A stretch of 64,000 nucleotides of DNA from Alsobacter metallidurans (GCF_014636935.1 NZ_BMES01000001.1:909383-973382), one strand, 5' to 3'; positions 8,115 through 16,261 are shown, counted from the stretch's first letter. Numbers and translations are program-made. Notes: a model not told the origin generated them from the letters alone.

Positions 8115-8879
8115 TCAGAGCCATTCGCCCCGCGAATCCCCAAGGTCGGCGACGTCCTTCACGAGACGCGGATTGGGGAAACGGATCTTGTGCGGCCCTC
8201 TCATCACGATCAGTCCATTGCGGCGCAGCTTCGTCATCGTGCGGCAGACCGTCTCCATGGTGAGGCCAAGGTAGTCGGCGATATCGGTTCGGAGCATCGG
8301 CAGCGCGAATTCAGCTCCCGTCTCGACCGCGCCGGGGTTCTTGTGCGCGATCCAGAGAAGGAACCTCACGATTCGCATTTCGGCGGTTTGGCACAGCAAC
8401 AGCAATGTCTGATGATGGACGGCGCAAAGCTCTTCGCGCATGCGGTCGAATACGATCGTCGCCACTTTGGGCTGCTCGGCGATCTGGATCGCCAGCCGCT
8501 CGCGCGAGATCCGCCGGACACGGGTGGGGGTGACGGCCTCCGCGGTGAACAAGTAGTGATCCTTCACGGCGATGCTGAGGACGTCCCCGGGAAAAGCAAA
8601 TCCCACCATCACGCGACGACCTTCCGAGGACATCCGGAACAATCGCAGGACGCCGCCGACGATCTGGAAGATGTGCTCGGCGGGCGCCCCTTCCCAGAAC
8701 AGCGCCTTTCCACGCGCCACGGCTTCGGGAATGCGGTAGCCGAACAACGCACCCAGCTCGTCCGTCTCGCACGGCAAATCGGCTGCCGTCTGTCTTCCGT
8801 CCAGCTGGAGAAGCGCGCCCGGGAGCGCACGCGGCAGATCCAGAACATGAACGGAGTCATGCAGGCTGAGAGGCTTCAT
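8115..8879 (-). CDS. Crp/Fnr family regulator, FixK-like
   Basis: A 254-residue regulator. It has the cyclic-nucleotide-binding-type beta roll (GKALFWEGAPAEHIFQIVGGVLRLFRMSSEGRRVMVGFAFPGDVL), a long dimer helix, and a C-terminal HTH with LGLTMETVCRTMTKLRRNGLI. The E-x-x-C-R recognition helix resembles the E-x-x-S-R of FNR/FixK, which reads TTGAT-N4-ATCAA. The N-terminal Cys cluster that holds the iron-sulfur centre in FNR is absent, so it is FixK-like rather than an oxygen sensor itself. It sits 160 bp behind a run of small envelope-protein genes. FNR-like boxes at 1417, 15004 and 41857 are plausible targets. Confidence 0.88.
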   Translation of the reverse strand: MKPLSLHDSVHVLDLPRALPGALLQLDGRQTAADLPCETDELGALFGYRIPEAVARGKALFWEGAPAEHIFQIVGGVLRLFRMSSEGRRVMVGFAFPGDVLSIAVKDHYLFTAEAVTPTRVRRISRERLAIQIAEQPKVATIVFDRMREELCAVHHQTLLLLCQTAEMRIVRFLLWIAHKNPGAVETGAEFALPMLRTDIADYLGLTMETVCRTMTKLRRNGLIVMRGPHKIRFPNPRLVKDVADLGDSRGEWL

Positions 8880-9038
8880 GATGCTGCTTCCGTTGAGTCG
8901 TCATCGCTGTGTACGAGGCGATGCGGGAGCCTTGTGAAACACGGCTCTGCGATCGGCTGTTGTTCTCGGGCGGCGACGTCGGCGGTAGTTTTCGTCCAGT
9001 GAAGGTTCCGCCAGGCGCCCATGCGTTTCGCGACGCCA

Positions 9039-9401
9039 TCACGCCTGTCCGGCCGAGGAGGCGACGCGCACGGGTCCAGAGGGCGGCAAGCGGAGAGGTC
9101 GCTCGAGTTCCCGGGCGTCGGGACCCCGAGGGCCAAGACCCCGAGGGCCAAGACCCCGAGGGCCAAGACCCCGAGGGCCAAGGCCAGGAGCGCCTTGGCG
9201 AGTCGCGGGACCCTGAGTGGGTGGGCAGTACGAACCTTCGTTGGCGACCTCGGCCAATCCGGAATCGACGCTCGACGCAGCTTCGGGGGCTTTCGTGACC
9301 TCCAAGCCGGAGGGATTTTTCAGCATCGCGCCGACCGACGCCGCGCCGGCGATAGCCGCCATCGCGGTCGTAAAAAACAGAAGCCGGGATAGATGGGTCA
9401 T
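9039..9401 (-). CDS. Small secreted Gly/Pro/Arg-repeat protein
   Basis: A 120-residue protein from the ATG at 9401, preceded by GGAGGAG, with an N-terminal signal-like helix (LLFFTTAMAAIAGAASVGA). The middle holds a run of LGPRG pentapeptides encoded by four perfect 15-bp repeats, and the tail is basic and proline-rich. A longer frame from 9704 exists but overlaps the next gene and lacks a ribosome site. I do not recognise a family. It belongs to a minus-strand series of small exported proteins behind an OmpA protein. Confidence 0.55.
   Translation of the reverse strand: MTHLSRLLFFTTAMAAIAGAASVGAMLKNPSGLEVTKAPEAASSVDSGLAEVANEGSYCPPTQGPATRQGAPGLGPRGLGPRGLGPRGLGPRGPDARELERPLRLPPSGPVRVASSAGQA
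9122..9181. repeat. Four perfect tandem copies of a 15-bp unit
   Basis: Unit gaccccgagggccaa at 9122-9136, 9137-9151, 9152-9166 and 9167-9181, identical in all four. The unit is a multiple of three and encodes a pentapeptide (LGPRG in rotation) in the minus-strand gene, so copy-number change would keep the frame. Confidence 0.9.
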
Positions 9402-9526
9402 GATCTCCTCCCGCGCTGCAGGGGGAACGAGTTGGCGATGGAGCGAGGTTCCGGGCGCGCGCGTGCCCCCATTGGGATGGGCTGAACGCGTCCGGAACGA
9501 GCCTGCAGCGACGATCGGCTTGCCGA

Positions 9527-9787
9527 TCAGCGCCGCCCGACCCGATTCACAGGACCGCCACGGTTGCCGGGCGTTCCGCGCCGGACCCCGACGCCCGGGG
9601 CGCCGACCCCCGGGGTGACGACCGCGGCCCGGGCCACCGGCCTGGGCCGCAGCACGACGCCGGGTCTGGCGACGCAACCCGCCGGGTAGCTGATGTACTG
9701 GCAATAGACGACGGCTCCCGCCTCATTGGTTCCGCCGGCCAGGAAACCGCCCAGCATCAGGGCGGCGAGCGCAATTGTGCTTTTCAT
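9527..9787 (-). CDS. Small secreted Val/Pro/Arg-rich protein
   Basis: An 86-residue protein from the ATG at 9787 with GGAGGT 6 nt upstream. A signal peptide (IALAALMLGGFLAGG) precedes a short Cys-containing segment VVYCQYISYPAGCVARPG and then a disordered basic, Gly/Pro/Arg-rich tail. Two cysteines in the exported part could form a disulfide. Short proteins with this layout are common and unassigned in Rhizobiales. Part of the Cys-rich/OmpA gene run. Confidence 0.6.
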   Translation of the reverse strand: MKSTIALAALMLGGFLAGGTNEAGAVVYCQYISYPAGCVARPGVVLRPRPVARAAVVTPGVGAPGVGVRRGTPGNRGGPVNRVGRR

Positions 9788-9871
9788 CGTGACCTCCATT
9801 GGAGCCCGCTTCCGGGGCTGCCGTTCGTCGAGAGGGCGTCTCGTTCAAACCGGACCGAAGACGCCTTCACG

Positions 9872-10453
9872 TCACTTGAAGCGGCCGATGTTGACCACCT
9901 GAACGCGCCGGTTCGTGCTGGAGCCGCCCAGGGTGCGCACCTGCAACTGCTCTTCGCCAAGTCCGACGGACTGGATGCGACCCGGCTCGATGCCGAACGT
10001 CGTCACGAGCGCCTGTCGCACCGCGGCCGCGCGCTTTTCGCTGAGCGCGAGATTGGATTTTCTGTCTCCCACCGCGTCCGTATGGCCGACGATCAGGAAC
10101 GTGTACTGCAGCAGCGTGGGGTGACGCAGCGAGTCGGCGATGACGCCTATAGCCCGGAAGGACTCCGGCCGGATCACGGCCGAGCCCGTCTTGAATTGCA
10201 CCTCCACGGTGACCTGGCTGAGGTTGTCGAGTTCCATCGACAGCGGCTCGCGCAGCGAGCGGTCCGGCCCCCGGTTGGCCGCGACGCTGTCCACGGCCTT
10301 CTTGCGCAAGGCTGCGACATCGATCCTTGTCGACTCGTCGAGAACGTTGAGGGTGTTGATCAGGGTGACGTCGTTCAGGCGCTCCTGGGCATGCCCGAGG
10401 GCGCCCGATGCGGCGAGAATGGCGGCCGAGAGTGCGAGTGCAGTGCGGTTCAT
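9872..10453 (-). CDS. OmpA family peptidoglycan-associated protein
   Basis: A 193-residue exported protein with a signal peptide ending GHAQ. The C-terminal half is an OmpA domain: VEVQFKTGSAVIRPES, then FLIVGHTDAVGDRKSNLALSEKRAAAVRQAL with the conserved Asp and Arg that bind diaminopimelate, and the closing NRRVQV. It lacks a membrane beta-barrel and has no lipobox, so it is probably periplasmic and attached to peptidoglycan. The ATG at 10453 follows a GAGGAG site that overlaps the stop region of the upstream Cys-rich gene, so the two are coupled. Confidence 0.85.
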   Translation of the reverse strand: MNRTALALSAAILAASGALGHAQERLNDVTLINTLNVLDESTRIDVAALRKKAVDSVAANRGPDRSLREPLSMELDNLSQVTVEVQFKTGSAVIRPESFRAIGVIADSLRHPTLLQYTFLIVGHTDAVGDRKSNLALSEKRAAAVRQALVTTFGIEPGRIQSVGLGEEQLQVRTLGGSSTNRRVQVVNIGRFK

Positions 10454-10464
10454 GACGTGTCTCC

Positions 10465-10890
10465 TCACTCGTCCCAGCCGGCGTCGACGATGACCTGCTT
10501 GCAGGAAGGCCCGACGACCTTGCTTGCCTTCAGCAGGCAGGAGAGCAGATACCCGTCATGTGGCTGCACGCCGCGGCAGTATTGCTGCATGTCGCGGTCG
10601 CAGACCTTTATGGCGACGGCCTGCGCATTCATGCGCTTGGCCAGCAGGCCGAAGGTCTCGGCCTGGGTTTGCCTGCAACCTGCCGACACCCTCGCCTGGT
10701 TCTTTTCCAGGCAGGCTTTCACCGCCCCGCCGCCGAGGGAGGTGTTTCCGCAGAATTTCTCGATGTCCCGGCCGCAGCTGTGCGCCAAGCGATCATAGGC
10801 CTCGCCGAAGCTGATGGTCTGCGCGCTGGCCGGCAGGCCACCCGTCAAGCAGGCCAGCGCCACCAGCGCCGGCAGGATAACGCTCCTCAT
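10465..10890 (-). CDS. Secreted cysteine-rich repeat protein
   Basis: A 141-residue protein with a signal peptide ending ASA (about residue 23). The mature part has many cysteines in spacing typical of the Cys-rich repeat (PF00839-like): HSCGRDIEKFCG, KACLEKN, AGCRQ, KVCDRDMQQYCRGVQPHDGYLLSCL, PSCKQ. These probably form disulfides in the periplasm. Role unknown. It heads a minus-strand operon with the OmpA protein (stop overlaps the OmpA ribosome site) and has the 13-bp element about 95 bp upstream. Confidence 0.8.
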   Translation of the reverse strand: MRSVILPALVALACLTGGLPASAQTISFGEAYDRLAHSCGRDIEKFCGNTSLGGGAVKACLEKNQARVSAGCRQTQAETFGLLAKRMNAQAVAIKVCDRDMQQYCRGVQPHDGYLLSCLLKASKVVGPSCKQVIVDAGWDE

Positions 10891-10982
10891 TAGGCTCCCC
10901 CAGTTTTCGACGCCGGCGCCGCCGATCGGCAGTGCTCAAGGCCGGCATGGGGAACCCTGGCCCGGGGAAGGCGGGGAGGGCA

Positions 10983-10995
10983 GTATGTTACAGTA
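10983..10995 (-). promoter_or_regulatory. Recurrent 13-bp element, copy 4 (TACTGTAACATAC)
   Basis: Matches the consensus except C for G at position 9. It points to the Cys-rich/OmpA operon, 93 bp before its first start. Same distance class as the copies before mscS, aspT-1 and the decarboxylase. Confidence 0.5.
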
Positions 10996-11051
10996 GCCTG
11001 GCGGAACTCGGCCCGGTTGCCCGCGCCGCCGGCGCGGCCCGGGCGCTCGCA

Positions 11052-13331
11052 TCATTTCGCCTCGGCAAGGAGCTCGCCCGCCGCCCGATGCAGCGCCTCT
11101 TGGGCGGCTGCGCCCGCCAGGGCGTGATCGGCCGACGCCCCATAGGTTTGCACCGAGACGAGCGAACTCGCGAACTCGATCCCGACCTCGCGGCAGACGC
11201 GGACGATGCGCTTCACGGCTTCGCGCTGGATGTAAGAGGGCTTGCCAGGCCTCACGGTGAATTTGAACCGAACAATCAGCGCGTTCTCGGCCACGTCGGC
11301 GATGCCCTGCATCTTCAACGGCGCCAGGAATTCGGCCTTCATCTCGGGATCGTCGAGCATCTCCTGGCCGATCCTCTTGACGGCCTTGCGCAGCTTCTCG
11401 ACGTCCGTGTCTCGGGCGAAGCGCAGGTTGAACTTCACGGTCGTCCAGTCGCGGCTGAAGTTCGTGATCTGCCCGAGCTGCCCGAACGGGATCGTGTGCA
11501 CCTGACCGTTCTGGTGGCGGAGCCGGATCGAGCGCAGGGTGAAGCCTTCCACGGTGCCCTTCGCCTTGCCGCAATCGATGTACTCGCCGACCCGAAACGC
11601 GTCGTCGGCCAGGTAGAAGACGCCGGACACGATGTCCCGCACCAGCGTCTGGCTGCCGAACGAAAGGGCGAGACCGAAGATCGATGCGCCGGCGATCAGC
11701 GGCGCGATGTTGACGCCCCATTCCGAAAGAACCACCAGCGTGGCGATCGCCCCGATGAAGATCAGCAGCGCGGTGCGCAGCAAGGGCATCATGGTGGCGA
11801 GGCGCGACGCCGGAGCGCCGTGCTCATCCTCCTCGGCGGGCCCCCCGGCCAGAGGCGTCGCCGCATGCCGCTCGGTGAAGAAGCGCACCAGTTCGAAGCC
11901 CACATAGGCCAGGAAAAGCGTGACTCCGGCGGTCGCCGAAGAGCGCGCCAGCGCGCGCCAGCCGCCGGCGTCCACCATCTCGAGCACGTCCACGATCCAC
12001 ACCTGCGCGATCAGCAGGCTCACGACGATCAGCGTGCCGGTGCTGGCGCAGCGGGTCGCCAGCCCAATCAGCGGCGCCGCCTTTGGTCCCGTGCGGTCCT
12101 CGATCGCCCGCAGCAGGGTCTGAAAGAAGATCGCAGCCAGCACGGCGTTCAAGGTGAACAGCATCGCGGCCGGAACGGCGGCGCGTCCCGACACCGCGCC
12201 GAACACCCTGGCGCCGATCAGGGCGCAGAAGAACGGGATCGCGAGCACGAGCCAGTTTTGCCCAAGCACCCGCCCGATCGGCCCCTTGCCAAACAGCGTC
12301 GTGAACCAGGCCGCCACGGCGGCGCGTGAGGCGACGCACGCCCACAGGAAGGCCCCGAGCAGCGCAATGCTGCCGACGACCTGCCCGGCCGCCACGGCCT
12401 CCGGCGACGCATTCAGCACCGCCGCGATCCGGATCACCAGGCGCGCGAGCAGGACCAGCGCGATGATCGCGGATACCCGCGCAAAGGCCAGCCGCGCGTT
12501 GCGATCGGACATCACCGCGAGGCGTGCGTTCGCCTCGTCCGGGCGAAGCACGATGCGAAACGCGATCATATAGAGCCGCCAGAAGAGTACGGCGCTCAGC
12601 ACGGCGGCGCCAAGCCGCGCCTGGCCGCTGGAGCCGCTGAACCACAGGCCGGACAACAAGGTGATCGTCAGCCAAGTCGCCACTACGCCCAGTCCGTCCA
12701 GAACGGCGAGGCCGAGCAAACGGCCGAGTGGACCAGGGCCGCCCTCCGGCGTGGCGGGTCGCCCTAAACGCCGCCTGACCGGAGCCATCAACGCGCCGAC
12801 AATGCGCTCGGCGGCAAGCGACAGCGCGATCGCAGCCGCCACCACGCCCAGGAAGCCGACGAAGCCTCTGCCGTCCTCGGCCGACCGGTCCAGCACCGCA
12901 GGAAGCTTCCGCAAGGCGATCCCGAGGTCGGGCAGCGCCCGCAAGGTCAACAACGTGCGGTCCAGGAACTCCTTCAAGGCGGTCGCCCCCGCGACGTCCT
13001 CGTCGCGCTCGGCCGGCGGCGCGGCGCCCGAAGTCTTCGGCGCCGGGCGAGCCAGGTCTGGCTCCTCCTTGATCTTCTTGACGACAGCGCGGCCGATCGC
13101 GTCGACGAGGCCGTCGAATTGTTCCTGAGTGAAACCTTGCGGCAAGCCGGGGGGCTGCTGGGCCCAAGCGTCGGCGCCGACAAGAAGGCCGAGTCCGATC
13201 AGCAACGAGCGGATGAGCCGCAACACGCTTTCCAACCCGCTCGTTGCTGGGCCAAGTCCGTCCGGATCGCGCGCAAGCACTTTTCGGCGCTGCACTGGCC
13301 CGGAAGCGCTTTCGCGGGGCGGCGCGGTCAC
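11052..13331 (-). CDS. Large MscS-type mechanosensitive channel
   Basis: A 759-residue membrane protein, much longer than E. coli MscS (286), in the range of MscK/YbdG-like members with extra N-terminal helices. A signal-like segment (LIRSLLIGLGLLVGADAWA, about 38-57) precedes a periplasmic stretch and about ten hydrophobic helices; the last leads into the MscS pore and beta domain (LIAGASIFGLALSFGSQTLVRDIVSG, then VGEYIDCGKAKGTVEGFTLRSIRLR). It should release solutes on hypo-osmotic shock. The GTG at 13331 overlaps the stop of the upstream small gene; a TTG near 13235 would put the signal peptide at the N-terminus and is a real alternative. Confidence 0.88.
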   Translation of the reverse strand: MTAPPRESASGPVQRRKVLARDPDGLGPATSGLESVLRLIRSLLIGLGLLVGADAWAQQPPGLPQGFTQEQFDGLVDAIGRAVVKKIKEEPDLARPAPKTSGAAPPAERDEDVAGATALKEFLDRTLLTLRALPDLGIALRKLPAVLDRSAEDGRGFVGFLGVVAAAIALSLAAERIVGALMAPVRRRLGRPATPEGGPGPLGRLLGLAVLDGLGVVATWLTITLLSGLWFSGSSGQARLGAAVLSAVLFWRLYMIAFRIVLRPDEANARLAVMSDRNARLAFARVSAIIALVLLARLVIRIAAVLNASPEAVAAGQVVGSIALLGAFLWACVASRAAVAAWFTTLFGKGPIGRVLGQNWLVLAIPFFCALIGARVFGAVSGRAAVPAAMLFTLNAVLAAIFFQTLLRAIEDRTGPKAAPLIGLATRCASTGTLIVVSLLIAQVWIVDVLEMVDAGGWRALARSSATAGVTLFLAYVGFELVRFFTERHAATPLAGGPAEEDEHGAPASRLATMMPLLRTALLIFIGAIATLVVLSEWGVNIAPLIAGASIFGLALSFGSQTLVRDIVSGVFYLADDAFRVGEYIDCGKAKGTVEGFTLRSIRLRHQNGQVHTIPFGQLGQITNFSRDWTTVKFNLRFARDTDVEKLRKAVKRIGQEMLDDPEMKAEFLAPLKMQGIADVAENALIVRFKFTVRPGKPSYIQREAVKRIVRVCREVGIEFASSLVSVQTYGASADHALAGAAAQEALHRAAGELLAEAK

Positions 13332-13588
13332 GGTGATCGCCGCTTGCGGGAGCCTGCCTTGGTCCGCAGTTTGAGCATGGCCTCGACCTCCTCGGCCAGC
13401 TCCTGGACCAGGATCCGGTATTCGGCGCTGCGGGCTCTGCCGACGTCGGTGTGCTGGCTTTCCCAGTAGTGCGCGGCCGCCTCGGCGGCGGTCAGGTCTT
13501 CGCAGAGCAGGCGAAAGTCGTCATCGCTGCGGGCGACCTCGATGGCGCGCCGTCGGGCGGTAAAACAGTCGAAGACAGACCAGGACAT
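13328..13588 (-). CDS. Small charged cytoplasmic protein, unknown
   Basis: An 86-residue protein rich in Ala, Glu and Arg, predicted mostly helical (VARSDDDFRLLCEDLTAAEA, then VQELAEEVEAMLKL), with no signal or membrane segment. I do not recognise it. Its stop codon overlaps the GTG of the mscS gene, suggesting translational coupling, and the recurrent 13-bp element lies 82 bp upstream, so it looks like the first gene of the mscS operon. Confidence 0.6.
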   Translation of the reverse strand: MSWSVFDCFTARRRAIEVARSDDDFRLLCEDLTAAEAAAHYWESQHTDVGRARSAEYRILVQELAEEVEAMLKLRTKAGSRKRRSP

Positions 13589-14157
13589 GAAATGACCGTG
13601 CGAGCGTTACTCAATTCGGGAACGCCACTGAAGTGCCTTAAAGGTCCCGTGTTACCGGGCCGGGCGGGAGTAAAATACAGTAGCGTTTGGCAGCGCGAAT
13701 TCGCGGATATCCCGTGAGATGACAGCCTCGCTATCCGCCTGCGACGGCTCGCGCACGATCAGGGTTCGTGGGATTGCGCGACGCGCCAGGAAAGGTCGGC
13801 ATGGCGCTTCGCGCTTTAATCCCGACTGCGCCGGGTCGTAGGCCACACTTGCGATACCGCAAGGTCAGGCCTCGAAAAACGGGTGTACAATTCGCACGTG
13901 AATAGTTCGTCAGGGTGCTTGCCCGGGCCGCTGTGACAGCATCATCGATGCCCGGACTTCGGCAATGCTCCCGGGACGCGCCCGTCGCACGAACATGGCC
14001 GCCGCGGTCTAATCTGCGAGCGCGGAGCGATCCGGCTTAACCGGAACTAAGCGACAAATAGGCCGATTTATTTAAGACGTTTAATATCTAGTTGGATGCG
14101 GGGAAACGGACTAAATACGGACAAGCTGTAGCTGCGTACACTCAGCGGATGAGGACT
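13589..14157. other. Divergent noncoding region between mscS operon and response regulator
   Basis: About 570 bp without a supported gene. It contains copy 5 of the 13-bp element (13670-13682) near the left end. The right half (14000-14130) is relatively AT-rich, as expected for the promoter of the response regulator. Short symmetric pieces such as CCGG-CTTAA-CCGG near 14034 were seen but not assigned. Confidence 0.4.
13670..13682 (-). promoter_or_regulatory. Recurrent 13-bp element, copy 5 (TACTGTATTTTAC)
   Basis: Keeps the TAC-nGTA and terminal TAC but differs in the middle. The opposite strand reads GTAAAATACAGTA, which also contains the GTAAnATAC core, so this copy is more symmetric than the others. 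It lies 82 bp before the first gene of the mscS operon. Confidence 0.45.
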
Positions 14158-14907
14158 ATGTCGAGCCAAAAACTCCACATTCTTGCAATCGACGATGATC
14201 AATCAATATTGCTGATGATCAGCCGATACTTTGAAGATGAGGGGTTCAGGGTTTCTACGGCTGAGAGCGCAAAAGGCCTTCTGGACCGTATCCAGCTCGA
14301 TAAGCCAGACGTCCTCCTGATCGACATCGTTCTCCCGGGAGAGGACGGCCTCCAAGTCGCTCGCGAGGTTCGGGCCCAATCGGACTTGGGCATCATCATG
14401 CTCACCAGCCGGCCCGACGTGGTCGACCACATCGTCGCGCTCGAGCTTGGCGCTGATGACTACGTGGTCAAGCCCTTCAATCTGCGCGAATTGCATGCCC
14501 GCATTAAAACGGTGCTCCGGCGGACGAGGCCGGATCGAGACAAGCTCGAGGCTCGTCACTGCGATGACGTGATTTGCTTCGATGGTTGGAGCCTGAGCGC
14601 AGAACGACGCCAGTTGCGCAATCCGTTGAACCGGGAAGTCCCCTTGACGACCGGGGAATTCGATCTGCTCCTCGCGTTCGCCAGTCGACCCGGACGCGTG
14701 TTCGATCGCGACACGCTCATGCAGGTGACGCACCGACGGGGGCGCGAGGTTTTTGACCGGACGGTCGATGCTCAGGTCGCCCGCTTGCGCAAGAAGATCG
14801 AGGCTGCGCCCCATCGCCCCGCCCTGATCAAGTCGGTCCGGGGAATTGGCTACGTGTTCACCGGACAGGTGAGCCGGAGCCAAGCCTCCATTCGCGAGCA
14901 CGGATGA
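14158..14907 (+). CDS. OmpR-family response regulator, orphan
   Basis: A 249-residue two-domain regulator. The receiver has the acidic pair DDD (residues 12-14), phospho-acceptor Asp in LLIDIVLPGEDG (about residue 56), Thr in MLTSRP and Lys in VVKPF. The C-terminal winged helix has TTGEFDLLLAFASRPGRVFDRDTL and DRTVDAQVARLRKKIE then VRGIGYVFTG, as in OmpR/PhoB/TorR. I chose ATG 14158, with AGG 6 nt upstream; ATG 14149 and an earlier start at 14092 are in frame. No histidine kinase gene is adjacent, so its partner lies elsewhere. It sits in the middle of the stress island and could act on the recurrent element; that is speculation. Confidence 0.9.
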   Translation: MSSQKLHILAIDDDQSILLMISRYFEDEGFRVSTAESAKGLLDRIQLDKPDVLLIDIVLPGEDGLQVAREVRAQSDLGIIMLTSRPDVVDHIVALELGADDYVVKPFNLRELHARIKTVLRRTRPDRDKLEARHCDDVICFDGWSLSAERRQLRNPLNREVPLTTGEFDLLLAFASRPGRVFDRDTLMQVTHRRGREVFDRTVDAQVARLRKKIEAAPHRPALIKSVRGIGYVFTGQVSRSQASIREHG

Positions 14908-15003
14908 GTCTGGATCGCCCGCACGGTCGCCTCCACGGCGCTTCGCAAATAGGCGGCGCGCGCGTGCCGGCCCCGGCTTGTGCAGCCTGCCATCCCTCGT
15001 AAG

Positions 15004-15017
15004 TTGATCGCGATCAT
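15004..15017. promoter_or_regulatory. FNR/FixK-like box before the zeta/USP operon
   Basis: TTGATCGCGATCAT matches TTGAT-N4-ATCAA except for the final base. Its centre is about 67 bp before the start of the zeta-like gene, so a class II site at -41.5 would give a leader of about 26 nt, enough for the GGGAGGTGATCG ribosome site. This is the best-placed FNR-type site in the window. Confidence 0.65.
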
Positions 15018-15077
15018 TGTGCGTCCGTGGCTTTCGTTCAAAATCAATGACCGCAAGGCTGCCGCGGGAGGTGATCG

Positions 15078-15398
15078 ATGGCGAACGACATCGCGAAGGC
15101 CATGCTCCGCAATCTGCTTCTTGGAAAATGGGCCGCCGAAAAGCTGGGCCTGAGCGGCGAGGCCGCCGATGTCTTTGGGGAGGCGTTCGCCAGAGGAGAT
15201 GGCGATCCGCTCGGGCAAGATGTCTACGGCCGCCTCCGGAAGCAATTCGATGAGGCAGGCGTGTCGATTTCGGATGGCGCGATCCTTGGCGCTATCGAGG
15301 AACTCACCACGAAGAGCGGAAACGCGATGCCGAGCCGAACCGGCGGCTCGGGCGCCGGGGCCGAGATGATGCTGAAGCGCAAGCTGGTTTCTCGCTGA
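15078..15398 (+). CDS. DUF1476 F1-ATPase zeta-subunit-like protein, short N-terminus
   Basis: A 106-residue protein. The segment LLLGKWAAEKLGLSGEAAD, then LRKQFDEAGVSISDGAI and AIEELTTKS, match the four-helix DUF1476 fold, whose Paracoccus member is the zeta inhibitor of F1-ATPase. In typical members about 25 residues with a FDDREKAFE-like inhibitory segment precede the first helix; here only MANDIAKAMLRN is left, and the start is fixed by GGGAGGTGATCG just upstream. A C-terminal extension of about 25 residues is added. It may therefore not inhibit in the known way. It is followed 11 bp later by a universal stress protein and has an FNR-like box upstream. Confidence 0.75.
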   Translation: MANDIAKAMLRNLLLGKWAAEKLGLSGEAADVFGEAFARGDGDPLGQDVYGRLRKQFDEAGVSISDGAILGAIEELTTKSGNAMPSRTGGSGAGAEMMLKRKLVSR

Positions 15399-15409
15399 AG
15401 AGGTGTGGA

Positions 15410-16261
15410 ATGCGCAGCCTTCTGTTGGCTCTCGACGGAACGCCTGGAAGCACAGGGCTGATCGAGGCCGCTCTCGGTCTGGCAGGCCGGCATGGAGCTC
15501 ACATCCAGGCCACCGGCATCGTCAACAGCGATTGGATCAAGCGCCCGCAGGCCGTGCCGGCTGGCGGAATGATCTTCAAGCAGAAGCTCGAACTCCGGGA
15601 GTTGACCGCCGCCGAGAACGCGGTCGCGGCTTCCGTGCAGGCTTTCGAACTGGCTGCGCAGCAAACCGACCTTTCCTGGGGAGTGTGCACCCTCAATGGA
15701 GACCCGACCGAGATCCTACGGGATGCCGCAACCGAGCATGACGCGATCATCCTGTCGCATGACGCTTGCTTCGCGATGGAGCGAAACGCGGAAGATCTGG
15801 CTCCATGCGTCGAGAACCTGATCAAGCTCGAGCCGCGCCCGGTGATCGTGTTGCCGTCCGGGGGCGAAACTTTCGTTTCCTGGGAGGGGCCGGCGCTGCT
15901 GGCCTTCGACGGCAGCGCGTCATCGTCCCGCGCGCTGCACTTCTTCGCGGCGCTGGGCTTTTGCGCCGGCCGGACGGTGCACGTGGTGACAGCGGCGCCA
16001 ACCCTCGGCCAGGCTGAAACCATCGCATCTGCCGCCTGCCGGCTGCTGAGCCGGTACGACTGTCCGGATGCGCGGGCAATCGGAACGCTGGCGGAGGGAG
16101 CGGCGTCTACGTCCGCACGCATACTCGACATCGCGAAGGCTGTCGGGGCCACGACGCTGGCGATGGGAGCCTATGGGCATCAGGGCTTCAAGACCCTGTT
16201 CGGTTCGTGCACGCGCCGGCTGATCCAGGACTCCCGCATCCCCATCTTCCTGGTTCATTAG
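15410..16261 (+). CDS. Tandem universal stress protein (UspA family)
   Basis: A 283-residue protein with two Usp domains. The first (MRSLLLALDGTPGS) lacks a clear ATP motif at its end; the second ends with GAYGHQGFKTLFGSCTRRLI, the G-2X-G-9X-G(S/T) pattern of ATP-binding Usp proteins. Tandem Usp proteins of alphaproteobacteria are often induced by oxygen limitation under FNR/FixK control. Here the gene follows the zeta-like gene by 11 bp and would share its FNR-like box. The ATG has GAGGTG upstream. Cytoplasmic; exact role unknown. Confidence 0.9.
   Translation: MRSLLLALDGTPGSTGLIEAALGLAGRHGAHIQATGIVNSDWIKRPQAVPAGGMIFKQKLELRELTAAENAVAASVQAFELAAQQTDLSWGVCTLNGDPTEILRDAATEHDAIILSHDACFAMERNAEDLAPCVENLIKLEPRPVIVLPSGGETFVSWEGPALLAFDGSASSSRALHFFAALGFCAGRTVHVVTAAPTLGQAETIASAACRLLSRYDCPDARAIGTLAEGAASTSARILDIAKAVGATTLAMGAYGHQGFKTLFGSCTRRLIQDSRIPIFLVH

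Noticed and set aside
7965-9002. 345-codon plus-strand frame opposite the Crp/Fnr gene
   Set aside because: Antisense to a clear Crp/Fnr protein; no domain recognised.
9122-9181. The short tandem repeat as a CRISPR array
   Set aside because: Units are 15 bp, contiguous without spacers, and in frame within a gene.
9402-9704. N-terminal extension of the small LGPRG-repeat protein
   Set aside because: The ATG at 9401 has GGAGGAG and begins a signal peptide, while the extension overlaps the next gene.
14043-14066. GGAAC followed by CGATT before the response regulator, as an EcfG-type promoter
   Set aside because: The -10 part does not match CGTT at the right spacing; only the -35-like GGAAC is present, which is expected by chance.
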